The notes: a model not told the origin generated them from the letters alone. DNA of 64,000 nucleotides from Bacillota bacterium (GCA_023426125.1 JAFABI010000055.1:53552-117551), one strand, 5' to 3'; shown: positions 32,901 through 42,206, counted from the first letter of the stretch. Program-made: numbers and translations.

Positions 32901-35252
32901 TCAATACATGGCTCCGTCCAAGCCGTTCACGATCTCTATTCCGGAAACCAGGCCGTCTTTAATAAGGTACACCACGCTTTTTGTGCTCTCTTCCGGAGTA
33001 TAGGCATAGGCATGATCATATCCGCTGCCAAACCAAGCCTCGTCATCATTACGGATTCCGTCCAGCTTTTTGAGTTTATCGGGCCAGTGCGCAAAAAGAG
33101 ATTCTTCCTTGTCGCCGATTGTGACGCCTGCCGCAGCATAGTTTTCCTTGTCTGCGCGAAGGGTGATCACAGTATACACGCCCTCGGCGGGGTTCAGGTA
33201 CGTTACCTGCAGGCCGTCGCTCTCCACTACCGTGACTTGCCCGAAGCTCTCGGCCCGGTAAGTTTCCCGGCTTTTCCCGGTAAGGTCGCAGCCGAACGGA
33301 AAATCAACCGGATATGCGCTAAGATAGATGCTACGCTCGCTGCCGGGTATATAGAGGCCGAACGGGCTCTCGTCGTAGCTGATCGAATATGTCAGGGAGC
33401 GGCGCAGGGAGGTCGCCTCCTCCGCGGAAAAACGTCCGTCCAGGCAGGCGCTGTATAAGGAGCTGTTATTCTCCCACTGCAGCAGCACAATATCGGTTAA
33501 GCCCTCGGTATAGGCGCCATCGGCTACGAGATAAGCTTTGCCTATATAATAGTCACGCAGGGTTTGGTCGTCGCTATCGGCTTGCCTGTCGCTCACGGCG
33601 GCATCACGAAGAGCGGACCAGAGTGAATCGAACCAAGCATTGCCATACTTCTTCTCCAGTTCAGACCAGGTGGCATGAGTGAAGTTCTCCAGACAGGGCA
33701 GCAGGTCGTAATCGCTGACGGCCTTGCCTGCCAGAAGGTCAGGCATGTAGTCGTGTATGTTTCCTGTGGACGCGGCAAATAAATCGGCTGGCGAAGCAGG
33801 ATTGCCGGATATTGAAAAACTGTCCGGAGTAGCCTGGGGATGGTCACTGTAAGGTGTCAGCCCGTTTCGGGTTATCATATCGCTCTTGACGTAATCACCG
33901 ACGGCTGAGAAAAGCCTGGAAAACGTCTCATAGTCATCCGGAGCCTGCACATCGGTGGCAAAAAAGAATCCGTAATAGGACGTCTCATCCTTCGCGAAAA
34001 AGCTCTGCCCACTGCCATCAGAGCTTAAAAATTGCTCATGCCGGGCTTCGGTGTAACGGACAATGCTGAAAAGGAATCCCATTCCTTCATTTTTTTCATA
34101 AGCCGATTTCTGATATACGCGTATGAGTGTGGTTTCATCATTGTTTCCAACCGGATCAATGAGCAATTGGTCTTCATACTCATTCGGTATGGCGATGGTC
34201 ACTCCGCCGCGTTCATACAGGGCCACATCTTTCCCGGAGTTCCCGTTGGCCCCTGTAAATGTGCAGCCCACGGCAGCCGCCAAAATGAGAATCACGACAA
34301 GCAGCGTAGGCAGAAGCATCTTCGGCTTTTTTGCAATCATCGTAATCCGCTCTTTGATTCCCGATTTACCCGATGTCATTGTAGTAGCGCCGTAGAGCAG
34401 ATCGAACGGTTTTGCCCGGCGTTCAATCATATTGATCAGCGTATTGCCGTAGGCCTTGCGGTGTTCATCGCCGATACGGTTTAAGGTGCTTTCATCGCAG
34501 GCGATTTCGCAGTCCCTTCGGGAGAGCACAGCAGCCCGCCATACGAGAGGATTGAACCAATGAAGCGCAAGGCAAACGCAGCGCAGGTAAGACCAAAGAT
34601 GGTCGCCATGCCGGTAATGTGTTTCTTCATGCGCCAAAATGTATTTCAGAACCTCGGCATCAATCAGGCTATTGGGATGAAGATAAATCGCCGGAAGGAA
34701 CCCGAACAGGCAAGGTGATTTTACATAGCGGGAAAGATATACCGGAAGCCGGCTGCCCGGAATTTCAACAGCCTCCCGTGTTTTCCGCAATCGCGTATAA
34801 AACCACATGTTTTGCAGTATAAACCAAAGCCCCATGGCAATAGCGCCAACAAGCCATAGAATATAAAGGACGCCGTCCAACGGAGCCTTTTCCTTCGAGG
34901 TGTTATCCGCATTGATTGTCTCGTCCTGCGTGGTATCACGGGATGTTTCGGAAATATTCGCAGCGTCAGTTATACCTTCAGCATTGTTAACGTCCGTCCG
35001 CTGGGCGGAATCGGACTGTGGCAATGTAACAGGGCTTTTCATTTGTTCCGCTGGTCTGCCCATGTTAACGATGTTAACGATATTTAATATACTTAAGGAA
35101 CTGTCAAATATAGAAAACGGCATAAGCAGTCTGACAGCCACCAGCAGCCAAAGAGCATATTGCAGCCGCAAATTGATTTTTCCTTTGAAGAAATGGCGTA
35201 ACAGGATAAGTACCGCAATGAACACGGAAGAAGCGATAATGGTTTCAAGCAT
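32901..35252 (-). CDS. BlaR1/MecR1-type M56 family metallopeptidase sensor
   Basis: Membrane signal transducer of 783 residues. N-terminal helices (TIIASSVFIAVLILLRHFF, YALWLLVAVRLLMPF) are followed by a cytoplasmic M56 protease with HEETH at 208-212 (zinc and catalytic Glu) and the downstream CEIACDE. A last helix, MLLPTLLVVILILAAAVGC, leads to an external region of about 440 residues that is not a penicillin-binding domain. So it senses something other than beta-lactams. It lies one base after the blaI-type gene, and the pair would act by cleavage of the repressor. Confidence 0.88.
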   Translation of the reverse strand: MLETIIASSVFIAVLILLRHFFKGKINLRLQYALWLLVAVRLLMPFSIFDSSLSILNIVNIVNMGRPAEQMKSPVTLPQSDSAQRTDVNNAEGITDAANISETSRDTTQDETINADNTSKEKAPLDGVLYILWLVGAIAMGLWFILQNMWFYTRLRKTREAVEIPGSRLPVYLSRYVKSPCLFGFLPAIYLHPNSLIDAEVLKYILAHEETHYRHGDHLWSYLRCVCLALHWFNPLVWRAAVLSRRDCEIACDESTLNRIGDEHRKAYGNTLINMIERRAKPFDLLYGATTMTSGKSGIKERITMIAKKPKMLLPTLLVVILILAAAVGCTFTGANGNSGKDVALYERGGVTIAIPNEYEDQLLIDPVGNNDETTLIRVYQKSAYEKNEGMGFLFSIVRYTEARHEQFLSSDGSGQSFFAKDETSYYGFFFATDVQAPDDYETFSRLFSAVGDYVKSDMITRNGLTPYSDHPQATPDSFSISGNPASPADLFAASTGNIHDYMPDLLAGKAVSDYDLLPCLENFTHATWSELEKKYGNAWFDSLWSALRDAAVSDRQADSDDQTLRDYYIGKAYLVADGAYTEGLTDIVLLQWENNSSLYSACLDGRFSAEEATSLRRSLTYSISYDESPFGLYIPGSERSIYLSAYPVDFPFGCDLTGKSRETYRAESFGQVTVVESDGLQVTYLNPAEGVYTVITLRADKENYAAAGVTIGDKEESLFAHWPDKLKKLDGIRNDDEAWFGSGYDHAYAYTPEESTKSVVYLIKDGLVSGIEIVNGLDGAMY

Positions 35253-35253
35253 T

Positions 35254-35640
35254 TTATTTCACCCCTTCGGTCTTATCCAGAATAGCCCGTAACTCTTTAA
35301 TCTCTTGCTGGGAAAGATTATTCTGGTCAACAAGGGTATTGACCATCATACCCAGGCTGCCGTTATACAGACGGCTGAGAAAGCTCTCGGTTTCCGCCAG
35401 GACTACTTCCGACCGCCGTGCGGCAGGATAATACTCCCTCGCCTTGCCGCCTTCTTCATAGCGCAGATAGCCCTTTGCCTCCATGCGGCTGATAAGCGTT
35501 TTGGTGGTGCTTTTCGCCCAACCGGTTTTCTCTTCCATGGCCTTCGCAATTTGGGTTACTGTCAGGGGAGCTTTCTCCCAAAGACACTTCATAATCATCC
35601 ATTCACTGTTGGATAGGTTTATTTCATTCTTTTCCGCCAT
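35254..35640 (-). CDS. BlaI/MecI/CopY family transcriptional repressor
   Basis: Winged-helix repressor of 128 residues. LSNSEWMIMKCLWEKAPLTVTQIAKAM and GWAKSTTKTLISRMEAKGYL are the wHTH, and a dimerising C-terminal helix region follows. AGGTGAG upstream favours the ATG at 35640 over a GTG three codons earlier. Two operators overlap its own promoter, so it represses itself and the M56 gene. Confidence 0.92.
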   Translation of the reverse strand: MAEKNEINLSNSEWMIMKCLWEKAPLTVTQIAKAMEEKTGWAKSTTKTLISRMEAKGYLRYEEGGKAREYYPAARRSEVVLAETESFLSRLYNGSLGMMVNTLVDQNNLSQQEIKELRAILDKTEGVK

Positions 35641-35658
35641 CCTGCTCACCTCAATAAA

Positions 35659-35706
35659 GGTTACTTTTGTAACCTATTATATCCCGGAAGGTTACAACTG
35701 TCAACC
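35659..35706 (-). promoter_or_regulatory. promoter and double BlaI-type operator
   Basis: Minus-strand TTGACA (35699-35704), a 17-base spacer and TATAAT (35676-35681), a near-consensus sigma-A promoter. The perfect palindrome GGTTACTTTTGTAACC (35659-35674) covers the start region, and a second imperfect copy (35690-35706) covers the -35. Both contain the TTACA/TGTAA type half-sites bound by BlaI/MecI. Confidence 0.85.
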
Positions 35707-35778
35707 ATATTATGGACCCACATCCCCAAGTTCGGCGAGCATTCGTTTCCCATGCTCGTATTCGTTGATTGCAGATAA

Positions 35779-35997
35779 GACAGACACTTTGCCGAATGCT
35801 TTGACCAAGTAACAAATGTATATACGATGGGTGCGACGGCTTTTTGCCTGTTTGCCAACTCCGACAGAACACCTGAAAAGTGGCCGCTTGGCGAGAAACT
35901 CTATGACGTGGTTCTCCGTGCAGCAAGTTATGAGCGAAGTGAGCGGCAGCAGTCGTTACAGCAATTGATGGAGGAATGGGAGGCGGCAAAAAAATGA
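35779..35997 (+). pseudogene. C-terminal fragment of a protein-kinase-like protein
   Basis: Open stretch of 72 codons ending at TGA 35995-35997, with no start signal. It reads CFDQVTNVYTMGATAFCLFA, then EKWPLGEKLYDVVLRAASYE and ends QQLMEEWEAAKK. This resembles the C-lobe end of Ser/Thr-kinase-like proteins (VYTLGA...). An in-frame stop lies at 35776-35778 and no N-terminal lobe precedes it, so it is a remnant, perhaps cut off when the adjacent cassette arrived. The following 280 bases hold no supported gene. Confidence 0.5.
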
Positions 35998-36277
35998 TTA
36001 TATATGAATTATTGAATCGTAGGTATGTGCCTTATTACGGTACGGCCTCCTCAAACATTGCTTCGCAGCGCGTTGCGCACGTGCGGGCTATTATCCTGCA
36101 TGGGTGTGTGCGTATAAGGGCAAGTAAGGACACTCCGCATGTGATAATGGTGAAAAAAAGACTTTTGCGGTTAGGCAGAAGTTGTTATCTTCTAATCTTC
36201 TAATTAGAATTTGTTCATGGGGATATGCTCATAATATCTCCGACAAATTGAATTTGTAACCACGTGAAGTCATATCA

Positions 36278-36511
36278 TCACCTTTTATAGCACCTTTTTC
36301 CGGATAGGATCATCATGTTTTCCTTCTTAGGATCGATCTCAGGCTTGACGATCTTCTCCTCCCAATCCGCCGGTGTGACCTCTTCAATTGAAATGGTGAT
36401 TGCTTCCTGCGGACAGCCCCAGAATTCCAAAAAAACCTCATTGATTTTCTCGGCAACCGCTTCCTTCGTCGCCTGATCCTTGGGGAATGACTTGATTGCA
36501 ATGTAAGGCAT
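36278..36511 (-). CDS. 4-oxalocrotonate tautomerase-like small protein
   Basis: Protein of 77 residues. After Met removal Pro would be the N-terminal residue (MPYIAIKSFPKDQATKEAVA), the catalytic proline of the tautomerase superfamily. ITISIEEVTPADWEEKI is the second conserved strand. The ATG at 36511 has AAAGGAG upstream. The usual C-terminal half (GKRCYKR) is short. It is a single gene; its substrate is not predictable. Confidence 0.82.
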   Translation of the reverse strand: MPYIAIKSFPKDQATKEAVAEKINEVFLEFWGCPQEAITISIEEVTPADWEEKIVKPEIDPKKENMMILSGKRCYKR

Positions 36512-36606
36512 ACTAAAATCTCCTTTCAAATTTACTAATCCTCAAATTCCTGTTAGTTTCAGTGATATAATAAACTTTTAATCCATAATACAACGCTTTA
36601 CCATAT

Positions 36607-36645
36607 ATAAAAAAGACATACCTTCCTCTTGGCGGAAAGCATGCC
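36607..36645 (-). terminator. terminator after the metallophosphoesterase gene
   Basis: Minus-strand GGCATGCTTTCC, loop, GGAAGGTATGTC, then TTTTTTA. It follows the stop at 36742 by about 100 bases. Confidence 0.75.
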
Positions 36646-36741
36646 TTTTCTGGAATAATAGTGCAAAAAAAATTTATCTGTTTTTGCATTAAAATCTTAA
36701 AAAGTTTAAAAATGCATGCATCTATTATAGCACCCATAATG

Positions 36742-37485
36742 TTAGACATCAAGCCGCACCATTTGTTCCCACTGCAGAATAAACCGCTCGTCGAGGGTAC
36801 GGTTGTCATGGTAGTGACCGAAAAACCAGTAATCGAATGTGCATTTCTCCTTGATCAGTTCCAAAAACCCGGTCAGGCGGTCTGCCTTGTAATGGGGGTA
36901 GATCCGCGATGCGATGTTGTCGGGAGCGCAATGAGTGAGTATGCAATCCACTTTCCAGTTTGCCTTTTTGAGATTGCAGATTGCGACTTCATATTCCGCT
37001 TCACCGGGCATTTCCTCCCTCCACCATGAAACATGGTTGATACGATACTGTACTTTATGCTTATCCAGCATCCGCTTCCTACTCCGGAATTCGGGATCAC
37101 CAGGCTCCAGTACTCCTGCGTCAATGTCATGGGAGGCCGCACCGCCCATTGTGAAAAAGGCCATTCCATCTATTTCAAAGACTTGCCCGCGCATCAGATG
37201 CAGGATATTCTTCCGTACCTGGTGTACGCTGCCGCCGTTCCACTTCATGGCTTGGTATCTGTTCAGCAGGTCAAAATTCTCATGATTGCCGTCGATGAAC
37301 AGCGTGGTGAAGGGCTTTCTGTTCAGCCAATCCAGCCAGTAATTTGAGTATCTTGAATCATCCCATATACCGAAATCGCCGCAGATGATGACGTAATCCT
37401 CGCGGCCCATCGTCCGAGCGGCCGGAAAATATCGGCTGCCGAATCGCAGGAAGTTTCCATGGGTATCGCCGGTAATGTAAATCAT
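36742..37485 (-). CDS. metallophosphoesterase (phage/mobile-element type)
   Basis: Calcineurin-like phosphoesterase of 247 residues. Ligand motifs in order: GDTHG (6-10), CGDFG, DGNHEN, THCAPD and GHYHDNR. All metal ligands are present. The ribosome binding site is AAAGGAG. Similar proteins are common in integrative elements and phages of Clostridia. A 15-base inverted repeat (37506-37543) lies in its leader. Target unknown. Confidence 0.85.
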   Translation of the reverse strand: MIYITGDTHGNFLRFGSRYFPAARTMGREDYVIICGDFGIWDDSRYSNYWLDWLNRKPFTTLFIDGNHENFDLLNRYQAMKWNGGSVHQVRKNILHLMRGQVFEIDGMAFFTMGGAASHDIDAGVLEPGDPEFRSRKRMLDKHKVQYRINHVSWWREEMPGEAEYEVAICNLKKANWKVDCILTHCAPDNIASRIYPHYKADRLTGFLELIKEKCTFDYWFFGHYHDNRTLDERFILQWEQMVRLDV

Positions 37486-37505
37486 GTCCTTTCTCCTTTT
37501 AGCAT

Positions 37506-37543
37506 AATCCTCGGCTGACAGATGTAGCTGACAGCCGAGGATT
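37506..37543. repeat. perfect inverted repeat in the leader of the metallophosphoesterase gene
   Basis: AATCCTCGGCTGACA faces TGTCAGCCGAGGATT around a short loop. No T-run follows on either strand, so it is not a classical terminator. It may be an operator or an mRNA stability hairpin. Confidence 0.6.
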
Positions 37544-37547
37544 ACGG

Positions 37548-37772
37548 TTAATATGAGGCCATCTTTATGTCCTGTATCTCGTCGGCGTCATATGTGTAGT
37601 CGCCGTCGTTTCTCGAAATGGTGATGACTTTTTCTGTGATTTCCGATATTTCTCCGGATTGATACTGGCCATTTTGAAACATAAGCTCCACCTGCTGTCC
37701 GGGAGCGGGAGCGAGGGCCTTTATTCCATCCTCGTTCTCCAGAATGTAAGTTGTTTCTTTCCTTATTTTCAT
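37548..37772 (-). CDS. hypothetical protein in recombinase cassette
   Basis: Small protein of 74 residues with a good ribosome binding site (AAAGGAG). It reads like a small beta-barrel: APGQQVELMFQNGQYQSGEI, then EKVITISRNDGDYTYDADEI. It lies between the recombinases and the phosphoesterase. I recognise no family. Confidence 0.6.
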   Translation of the reverse strand: MKIRKETTYILENEDGIKALAPAPGQQVELMFQNGQYQSGEISEITEKVITISRNDGDYTYDADEIQDIKMASY

Positions 37773-37860
37773 CTAAGGCATCTCCTTTCACATTTTGATC
37801 CGTTGCTCAATTTCAGGAACATCTTTGAGGCACTCGCAGTAGCCGCAAGTTGTTCTGCAT

Positions 37861-39480
37861 TTACATTAACTGCTCGATTTCCGTTCCATCCCTGAAGCGA
37901 ACGAGCAGCTTTTCTTTGCCTATGACCTTGACGGCGCTGACAAGCTGGCGCACAGACAGTTCATCGAAAGTTGTGATGCCGGTGTCGACCGACTCCAGCT
38001 CGGAGGCGATCTGCTCCATTCTAACGCCGGCGTTCGCAGAATCCTGTTGTGATTTTTCCAGTTCGACGCGTTTGGCGAGGAGCGATGAAAACTCTATGCT
38101 GATCTTGTTCATTTCCTCGTCATACGCTATGCATTCCGCCCCTTGTCCGGCGGCGAGCTGCAGGAGGAAATACTGGCGCTCCCGCAGCTCCTTGGTTCTG
38201 CTGTCGATGGCGGGGATGCTCATTTCGCCGTCCTTGGCGCCGATGGTGGCTGTGATGCTGTCCATCAGCAGTTCTTTCATGGTTTTGATGCTGAACATCT
38301 CATTCATGGCGGCGACTACGGCGGCGTGGATGTCGCTTTCCATCAGCGTGGGGGCTTCCTTGCAGATCGTCTTGCCGCGCTCCAGACGGTTGATGCACCG
38401 CCACACGATTTTCTTCCCTTCGGGGCGGGTCCAGGTAACACGGCGGTATGGGGCGCCGCAGTTTCCGCAGACCAGAAGCTCGGTCAGTACAAATTTGCCG
38501 CTGTATTTAGCCAGCTCGGTTTTGGCGGTGACGGATACTCTCCTGAGACTCGCACGCCGTGCCATTTCCTCCTGCACCCGCTGAAAGGTCACGCGGTCGA
38601 TTATGGCGGGGTGGCAGTCATGGACGTAGTATTTTGGTAGCTCGCCGTTATTCTTCTTGGCCTGGTGGGTGAAAAGGTCGGCGATGTAGGTTTTTTGGAG
38701 CAGGGCGTCCCCAATATATTTTTCATTTTGGAGCATATTGCGGATGACGCCGTCGTTCCATTTCTCCTTGCCGCGGGTCGTTTTGAAACCATCTGCTTCA
38801 AGGTCCCCGATGATTTTCGCCACGCTGTGTCCCAGCAGATAGCGGGAGAATATCCTGCGAACGGTTTCTGCCTCCTCAGGATCGATTTCTGGTAAGCCGT
38901 TTTCGCTTTTGCGGTAGCCGAGGAACCCGGCGTAGTGATAGTAAACCTTGCCGTCCTTGAAGTTTTTCCGATGTCCCCATTTGACATTGCCGCTCAAGGA
39001 CTCGCTCTCGGCCTGCGCCTGGCTCATCATAAAGGTGAGGATCATTTCGTTGTCCATGTAAAGGGTATTGACGTTCTCTTTTTCAAAATAAACGCCCACG
39101 CCCATCCGCTTGAGTTTTCTGACGTAGTCCAGCCCGTCCAGCGTATTGCGGCAGAAGCGGGACACCGATTTGGTGATAATGAGGTCGACCTTTCCTTTCT
39201 CGCAGGCTTTGATCATCCGCTTGAAATCCTTGCGTTTTTTGGTGGAGGTTCCGGTTATGCCCTCGTCGGCAAACATATCCACCATTGTCCACTCGGGCTG
39301 GGCGCCGATTTTTTCGGTGTAATATTCAATCTGCGCTTTATAGCTTTCAAGCTGTTCGTCCGAGGCGGTGGAAACACGGCAGTATGGGGCTACGCGCAGG
39401 TGTTTTTTACGGAAATCCTTTTCGGTCATCTGCGGGTCGGCAGGAATGACCGTTACTTTTTTCAGTGCGGTCGTAGGCAT
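37861..39480 (-). CDS. large serine recombinase
   Basis: Site-specific recombinase of 539 residues. Resolvase domain with catalytic Ser37 in APYCRVSTASDEQ, followed by KVDLIITKSVSRFCRNTLD and MSQAQAESESLSGNVKWG. The Recombinase domain contains FLGYRKSENGLPEIDPEEAE. A zinc ribbon has CGNCGAPYRR and a later Cys pair, then a coiled coil (ELRERQYFLLQLAAG). It starts two bases after the stop of the preceding recombinase gene with an AAAGGAG site. Such enzymes integrate and excise mobile elements. Confidence 0.93.
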   Translation of the reverse strand: MPTTALKKVTVIPADPQMTEKDFRKKHLRVAPYCRVSTASDEQLESYKAQIEYYTEKIGAQPEWTMVDMFADEGITGTSTKKRKDFKRMIKACEKGKVDLIITKSVSRFCRNTLDGLDYVRKLKRMGVGVYFEKENVNTLYMDNEMILTFMMSQAQAESESLSGNVKWGHRKNFKDGKVYYHYAGFLGYRKSENGLPEIDPEEAETVRRIFSRYLLGHSVAKIIGDLEADGFKTTRGKEKWNDGVIRNMLQNEKYIGDALLQKTYIADLFTHQAKKNNGELPKYYVHDCHPAIIDRVTFQRVQEEMARRASLRRVSVTAKTELAKYSGKFVLTELLVCGNCGAPYRRVTWTRPEGKKIVWRCINRLERGKTICKEAPTLMESDIHAAVVAAMNEMFSIKTMKELLMDSITATIGAKDGEMSIPAIDSRTKELRERQYFLLQLAAGQGAECIAYDEEMNKISIEFSSLLAKRVELEKSQQDSANAGVRMEQIASELESVDTGITTFDELSVRQLVSAVKVIGKEKLLVRFRDGTEIEQLM

Positions 39481-39482
39481 TT

Positions 39483-40349
39483 TCAGTTCTCCTTTCCTGT
39501 GGGTTCAAGGACATTTTCGTTTATCAGTCGCAGACTGAGCTTTCCGTCCACTTCAAAGCCGATTTCCTTTACCGCGATATGAAAAAGCTCCCCACAGATT
39601 GTTTCATCTATGGGGAGCCTATCGAGTTGATTCATCATCTTTCGTATTTTGTAGTGTGGAGTGTAATCGGGCAGTCCGCTGTATTTTTCAGCGGCGCAGG
39701 CTAGGATCAGCATTTTGGTGTATTCGATGCTCGGTTCCACTTTGTTCAGCTCACGATTTACTTCGTTTTGGATGCGCATAACTTCCAGTGTCAGCTCACC
39801 GTCATGCCGCGGGATGGGCCAGTCTAAGAGGGATGGACTCTGTGCCAGTGTGATTAGTTTTTCCGTGAGAGCGGCACGGACGTCCTCATCCTCTATGTAG
39901 TGACGGTTGCCGCAGCCGTCGTTTTCGCAGTACCAGCGTACCTTGCGGGTCGTTTTGGTATCGCGGAGCATTTTTGCCCCGCAGATCCCGCAGACCGCTT
40001 TTTCGCGGATTGACTTGATGTAACTGGGGCAGGGCGTATAGCTCGTCTTATCACCGCGCAGGAGCTGGACGCCCATAAAGGTTTCATGTTCTATAATGCC
40101 GGGATAGCCTTTTTCGCCGAGATAGCGCTCGTTTTCCAGAATGCGCTTGACCATGTGCTTGTTCCACTCGGCGGTGTGGCTGTGATAATGGATACCCTTA
40201 CGCATCATCTCGTCGGCAATTTTGCTGTAGGGGGCGCCGTCGAGGTAGAGCCTGAAAATGTCCCTGACCGCCGCAGACTCTGGCGGACAGCACCGTATCT
40301 CGCCGTTTTTCATGGTGTATCCGAAGGGGATATTTCTCTGCCAGGCCAT
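39483..40349 (-). CDS. recombinase-like protein lacking the catalytic resolvase domain
   Basis: Protein of 288 residues made of the Recombinase DNA-binding domain (FGYTMKNGEIRCCPPESAAV, EWNKHMVKRILENERYLGE) and a zinc ribbon (CGICGAKM, then C and C in WYCENDGCGNRHY), with no serine catalytic domain. It is not a frameshift remnant: ATG at 40349 with GAAAGGATGG sits exactly one base after the upstream stop. It is probably an accessory subunit or directionality partner of the two full-length recombinases. Confidence 0.85.
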   Translation of the reverse strand: MAWQRNIPFGYTMKNGEIRCCPPESAAVRDIFRLYLDGAPYSKIADEMMRKGIHYHSHTAEWNKHMVKRILENERYLGEKGYPGIIEHETFMGVQLLRGDKTSYTPCPSYIKSIREKAVCGICGAKMLRDTKTTRKVRWYCENDGCGNRHYIEDEDVRAALTEKLITLAQSPSLLDWPIPRHDGELTLEVMRIQNEVNRELNKVEPSIEYTKMLILACAAEKYSGLPDYTPHYKIRKMMNQLDRLPIDETICGELFHIAVKEIGFEVDGKLSLRLINENVLEPTGKEN

Positions 40350-40350
40350 T

Positions 40351-41937
40351 TTATCGCACCATCCTTTCAATCGTTTCCGGCAGCTCCAAGCCGTTATGGA
40401 GCCGCATTCTCAGTTGTTCCGCAGATACCACGATGATTTTATCCACCAGGGTTTCAAAGATGTCCTCCGTGATATCTTCTAACAATTCTGGGCTTTCCTC
40501 CAGGTAGTCCAGCATGGCTTCCGTGGCTTTGACCTGCTTGTCCTCACCCGTGGTTTCCAGAATGCGGCGGCGTTGCCCCCGCAGTTCCCGCAGCTTGGAA
40601 TCAATCTCGCCCACCTGGGATAGAAAAAGAGCAGAATCTACGTATCCTTTCGACTTTAGTCGAACAAGGACGAGATTCTGCTCGGTAAGCTGTGCGATTT
40701 CTTTGTCTATGTCATTGATCTTTCGATTGGAGCGGAGTTCATTTTCCCGAAGCTCCATGAGCTGCTCCATAAGCGGAGAGAGGAGTTGCCGGTGATATTT
40801 TCGGAGCTTGTGGTAGAGCCGGAGGATCGCTTCCGTGATCTGCGTTTCCGGTATCTGCGGGATCGGGCAGTAATCCTTTTGCCTATCCCTCTTGCGGCAG
40901 GTCCAGTAGACCTTTCCGTTGTCAGTCTTTCTTCGGAACACTGTGCCGCAGTTGCCGCAGAGGATTTTCTTTGCCAGCAGGGACGCATTTGCCGGGCGGC
41001 TGGGTCTGAGTGATTCCCTTCGGCTCTGGAGCAGGGTCTGTACCCGCTCAAAGTCCTCCGCGCTTATAATTGGTTCGTGGCAGTCCTCCACGAAATATTT
41101 GGGCTTTTGCCCCTTGTTGCGTATCTGCCGGAATGGGATATCATCGGTGGCGAAGCTCTTTTGCCAGATCATGTCGCCCGTGTAGGAAATGTTGGTCAGG
41201 ATATATGCCACTGTGCTGTGGTGCCAGACCTCTCGGCCGTTTGACCGTGGGATGCCAAGCTCCATAAGCTCCCTTGCGATATCATCCTTGCCCTGTCCAC
41301 TGAGATAGGCGGAGTAGATGTACCGTACCACATCGGCTTCTTCAGGGATTACTTCCAGGACACGCCCCACAAGCCGATATCCATAAGGGGCCGATGGGGA
41401 TACAAAGTCGCCATTTTCCATGCGGATGCGGACGCTGATGCGCATGTTGTTGGCGTGGTTGGTGGATTCCATCTGTGAAAAGGCGCCATAGATGGTGGCG
41501 ATCTGCTCCGAGGTCATTTTCCCCGTATCGATGTTCTCCTTTTCAAAGTGGATGGATATCCCCAGCCGCAAGAGCTCCCGCACATACTGGATGTATTCCT
41601 TGGTATTTCTGGCGAAGCGGGAGATGGACTTTACGAGGATGCGGTCGATTTTCCCGTCCCTGCAGTCCTGGATCATGCGGTTGAAATCGTCCCGTTTGCT
41701 GACCGCGAGGCCGGTGATGCCCTCGTCGGCGTAAATGTCCGCCAACTCCCAATCATCATGGCTGGCGATGTGCTTGGTGTAGTAGTCGACTTGTGCGATG
41801 TAGGAGTTCTGCTGGTCATCCGAATCGCTGCTGACGCGGGCGTATGGCGCTACGCGGAGCCTTGCGATTTCCTGCTTTCGGGCTTCTATGACCGTTATTT
41901 TCGGCGGGATTGCCGAGGCTAAATTTGTTTGAAACAT
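40351..41937 (-). CDS. large serine recombinase
   Basis: Recombinase of 528 residues. Ser36 in APYARVSSDSDDQQ is the nucleophile. KIDRILVKSISRFARNTKEY and AFSQMESTNHANNMR complete the resolvase fold. Recombinase domain and zinc ribbon (CGNCGTVFRRK, CRKRDRQKDYC), then a coiled coil (KINDIDKEIAQLTEQNLVLV). It is the first of three adjacent recombinase genes, with an AAAGGAGG site. The trio layout is seen in clostridial integrative elements. Confidence 0.93.
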   Translation of the reverse strand: MFQTNLASAIPPKITVIEARKQEIARLRVAPYARVSSDSDDQQNSYIAQVDYYTKHIASHDDWELADIYADEGITGLAVSKRDDFNRMIQDCRDGKIDRILVKSISRFARNTKEYIQYVRELLRLGISIHFEKENIDTGKMTSEQIATIYGAFSQMESTNHANNMRISVRIRMENGDFVSPSAPYGYRLVGRVLEVIPEEADVVRYIYSAYLSGQGKDDIARELMELGIPRSNGREVWHHSTVAYILTNISYTGDMIWQKSFATDDIPFRQIRNKGQKPKYFVEDCHEPIISAEDFERVQTLLQSRRESLRPSRPANASLLAKKILCGNCGTVFRRKTDNGKVYWTCRKRDRQKDYCPIPQIPETQITEAILRLYHKLRKYHRQLLSPLMEQLMELRENELRSNRKINDIDKEIAQLTEQNLVLVRLKSKGYVDSALFLSQVGEIDSKLRELRGQRRRILETTGEDKQVKATEAMLDYLEESPELLEDITEDIFETLVDKIIVVSAEQLRMRLHNGLELPETIERMVR

Positions 41938-42028
41938 CTTTTTTACCTCCTTTCAACGACACACACTACCACACCCTGGGGCACATAGCTATTACTTAAT
42001 TGATAACAAACGGAAAACAATACCGGGG

Positions 42029-42187
42029 TCAGCAGGGGGCGATAATGGTGGGGCGAAGCCTGCGTTCCAAATCCTTTCTGACCTGTTCGAGCTCCTTGTC
42101 CGTCATGCCTGTCCTGGCGGCAAGGTGCGCGAGCTGCTGTAGCGCGGCAACGAACATGAGATTATCTGCTACCTGAGTGTTTGTCAT
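42029..42187 (-). CDS. small conserved mobile-element protein
   Basis: Protein of 52 residues that starts MTNTQVADNLMFVAALQQLA and ends in a basic DKELEQVRKDLERRLRPTI helix. The ATG has AAAGGAGGTAT in front. The frame is open much further upstream, but that part overlaps mazF. It is all-helical and perhaps regulatory. Function unknown. Confidence 0.7.
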   Translation of the reverse strand: MTNTQVADNLMFVAALQQLAHLAARTGMTDKELEQVRKDLERRLRPTIIAPC

Positions 42188-42206
42188 AACGGATACCTCC
42201 TTTGAA

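Noticed and set aside
37850..38584. Long plus-strand frame opposite the recombinase gene
   Set aside because: Composition (Ser-rich) and position mirror the coding strand of a clear recombinase; there is no ribosome binding site.
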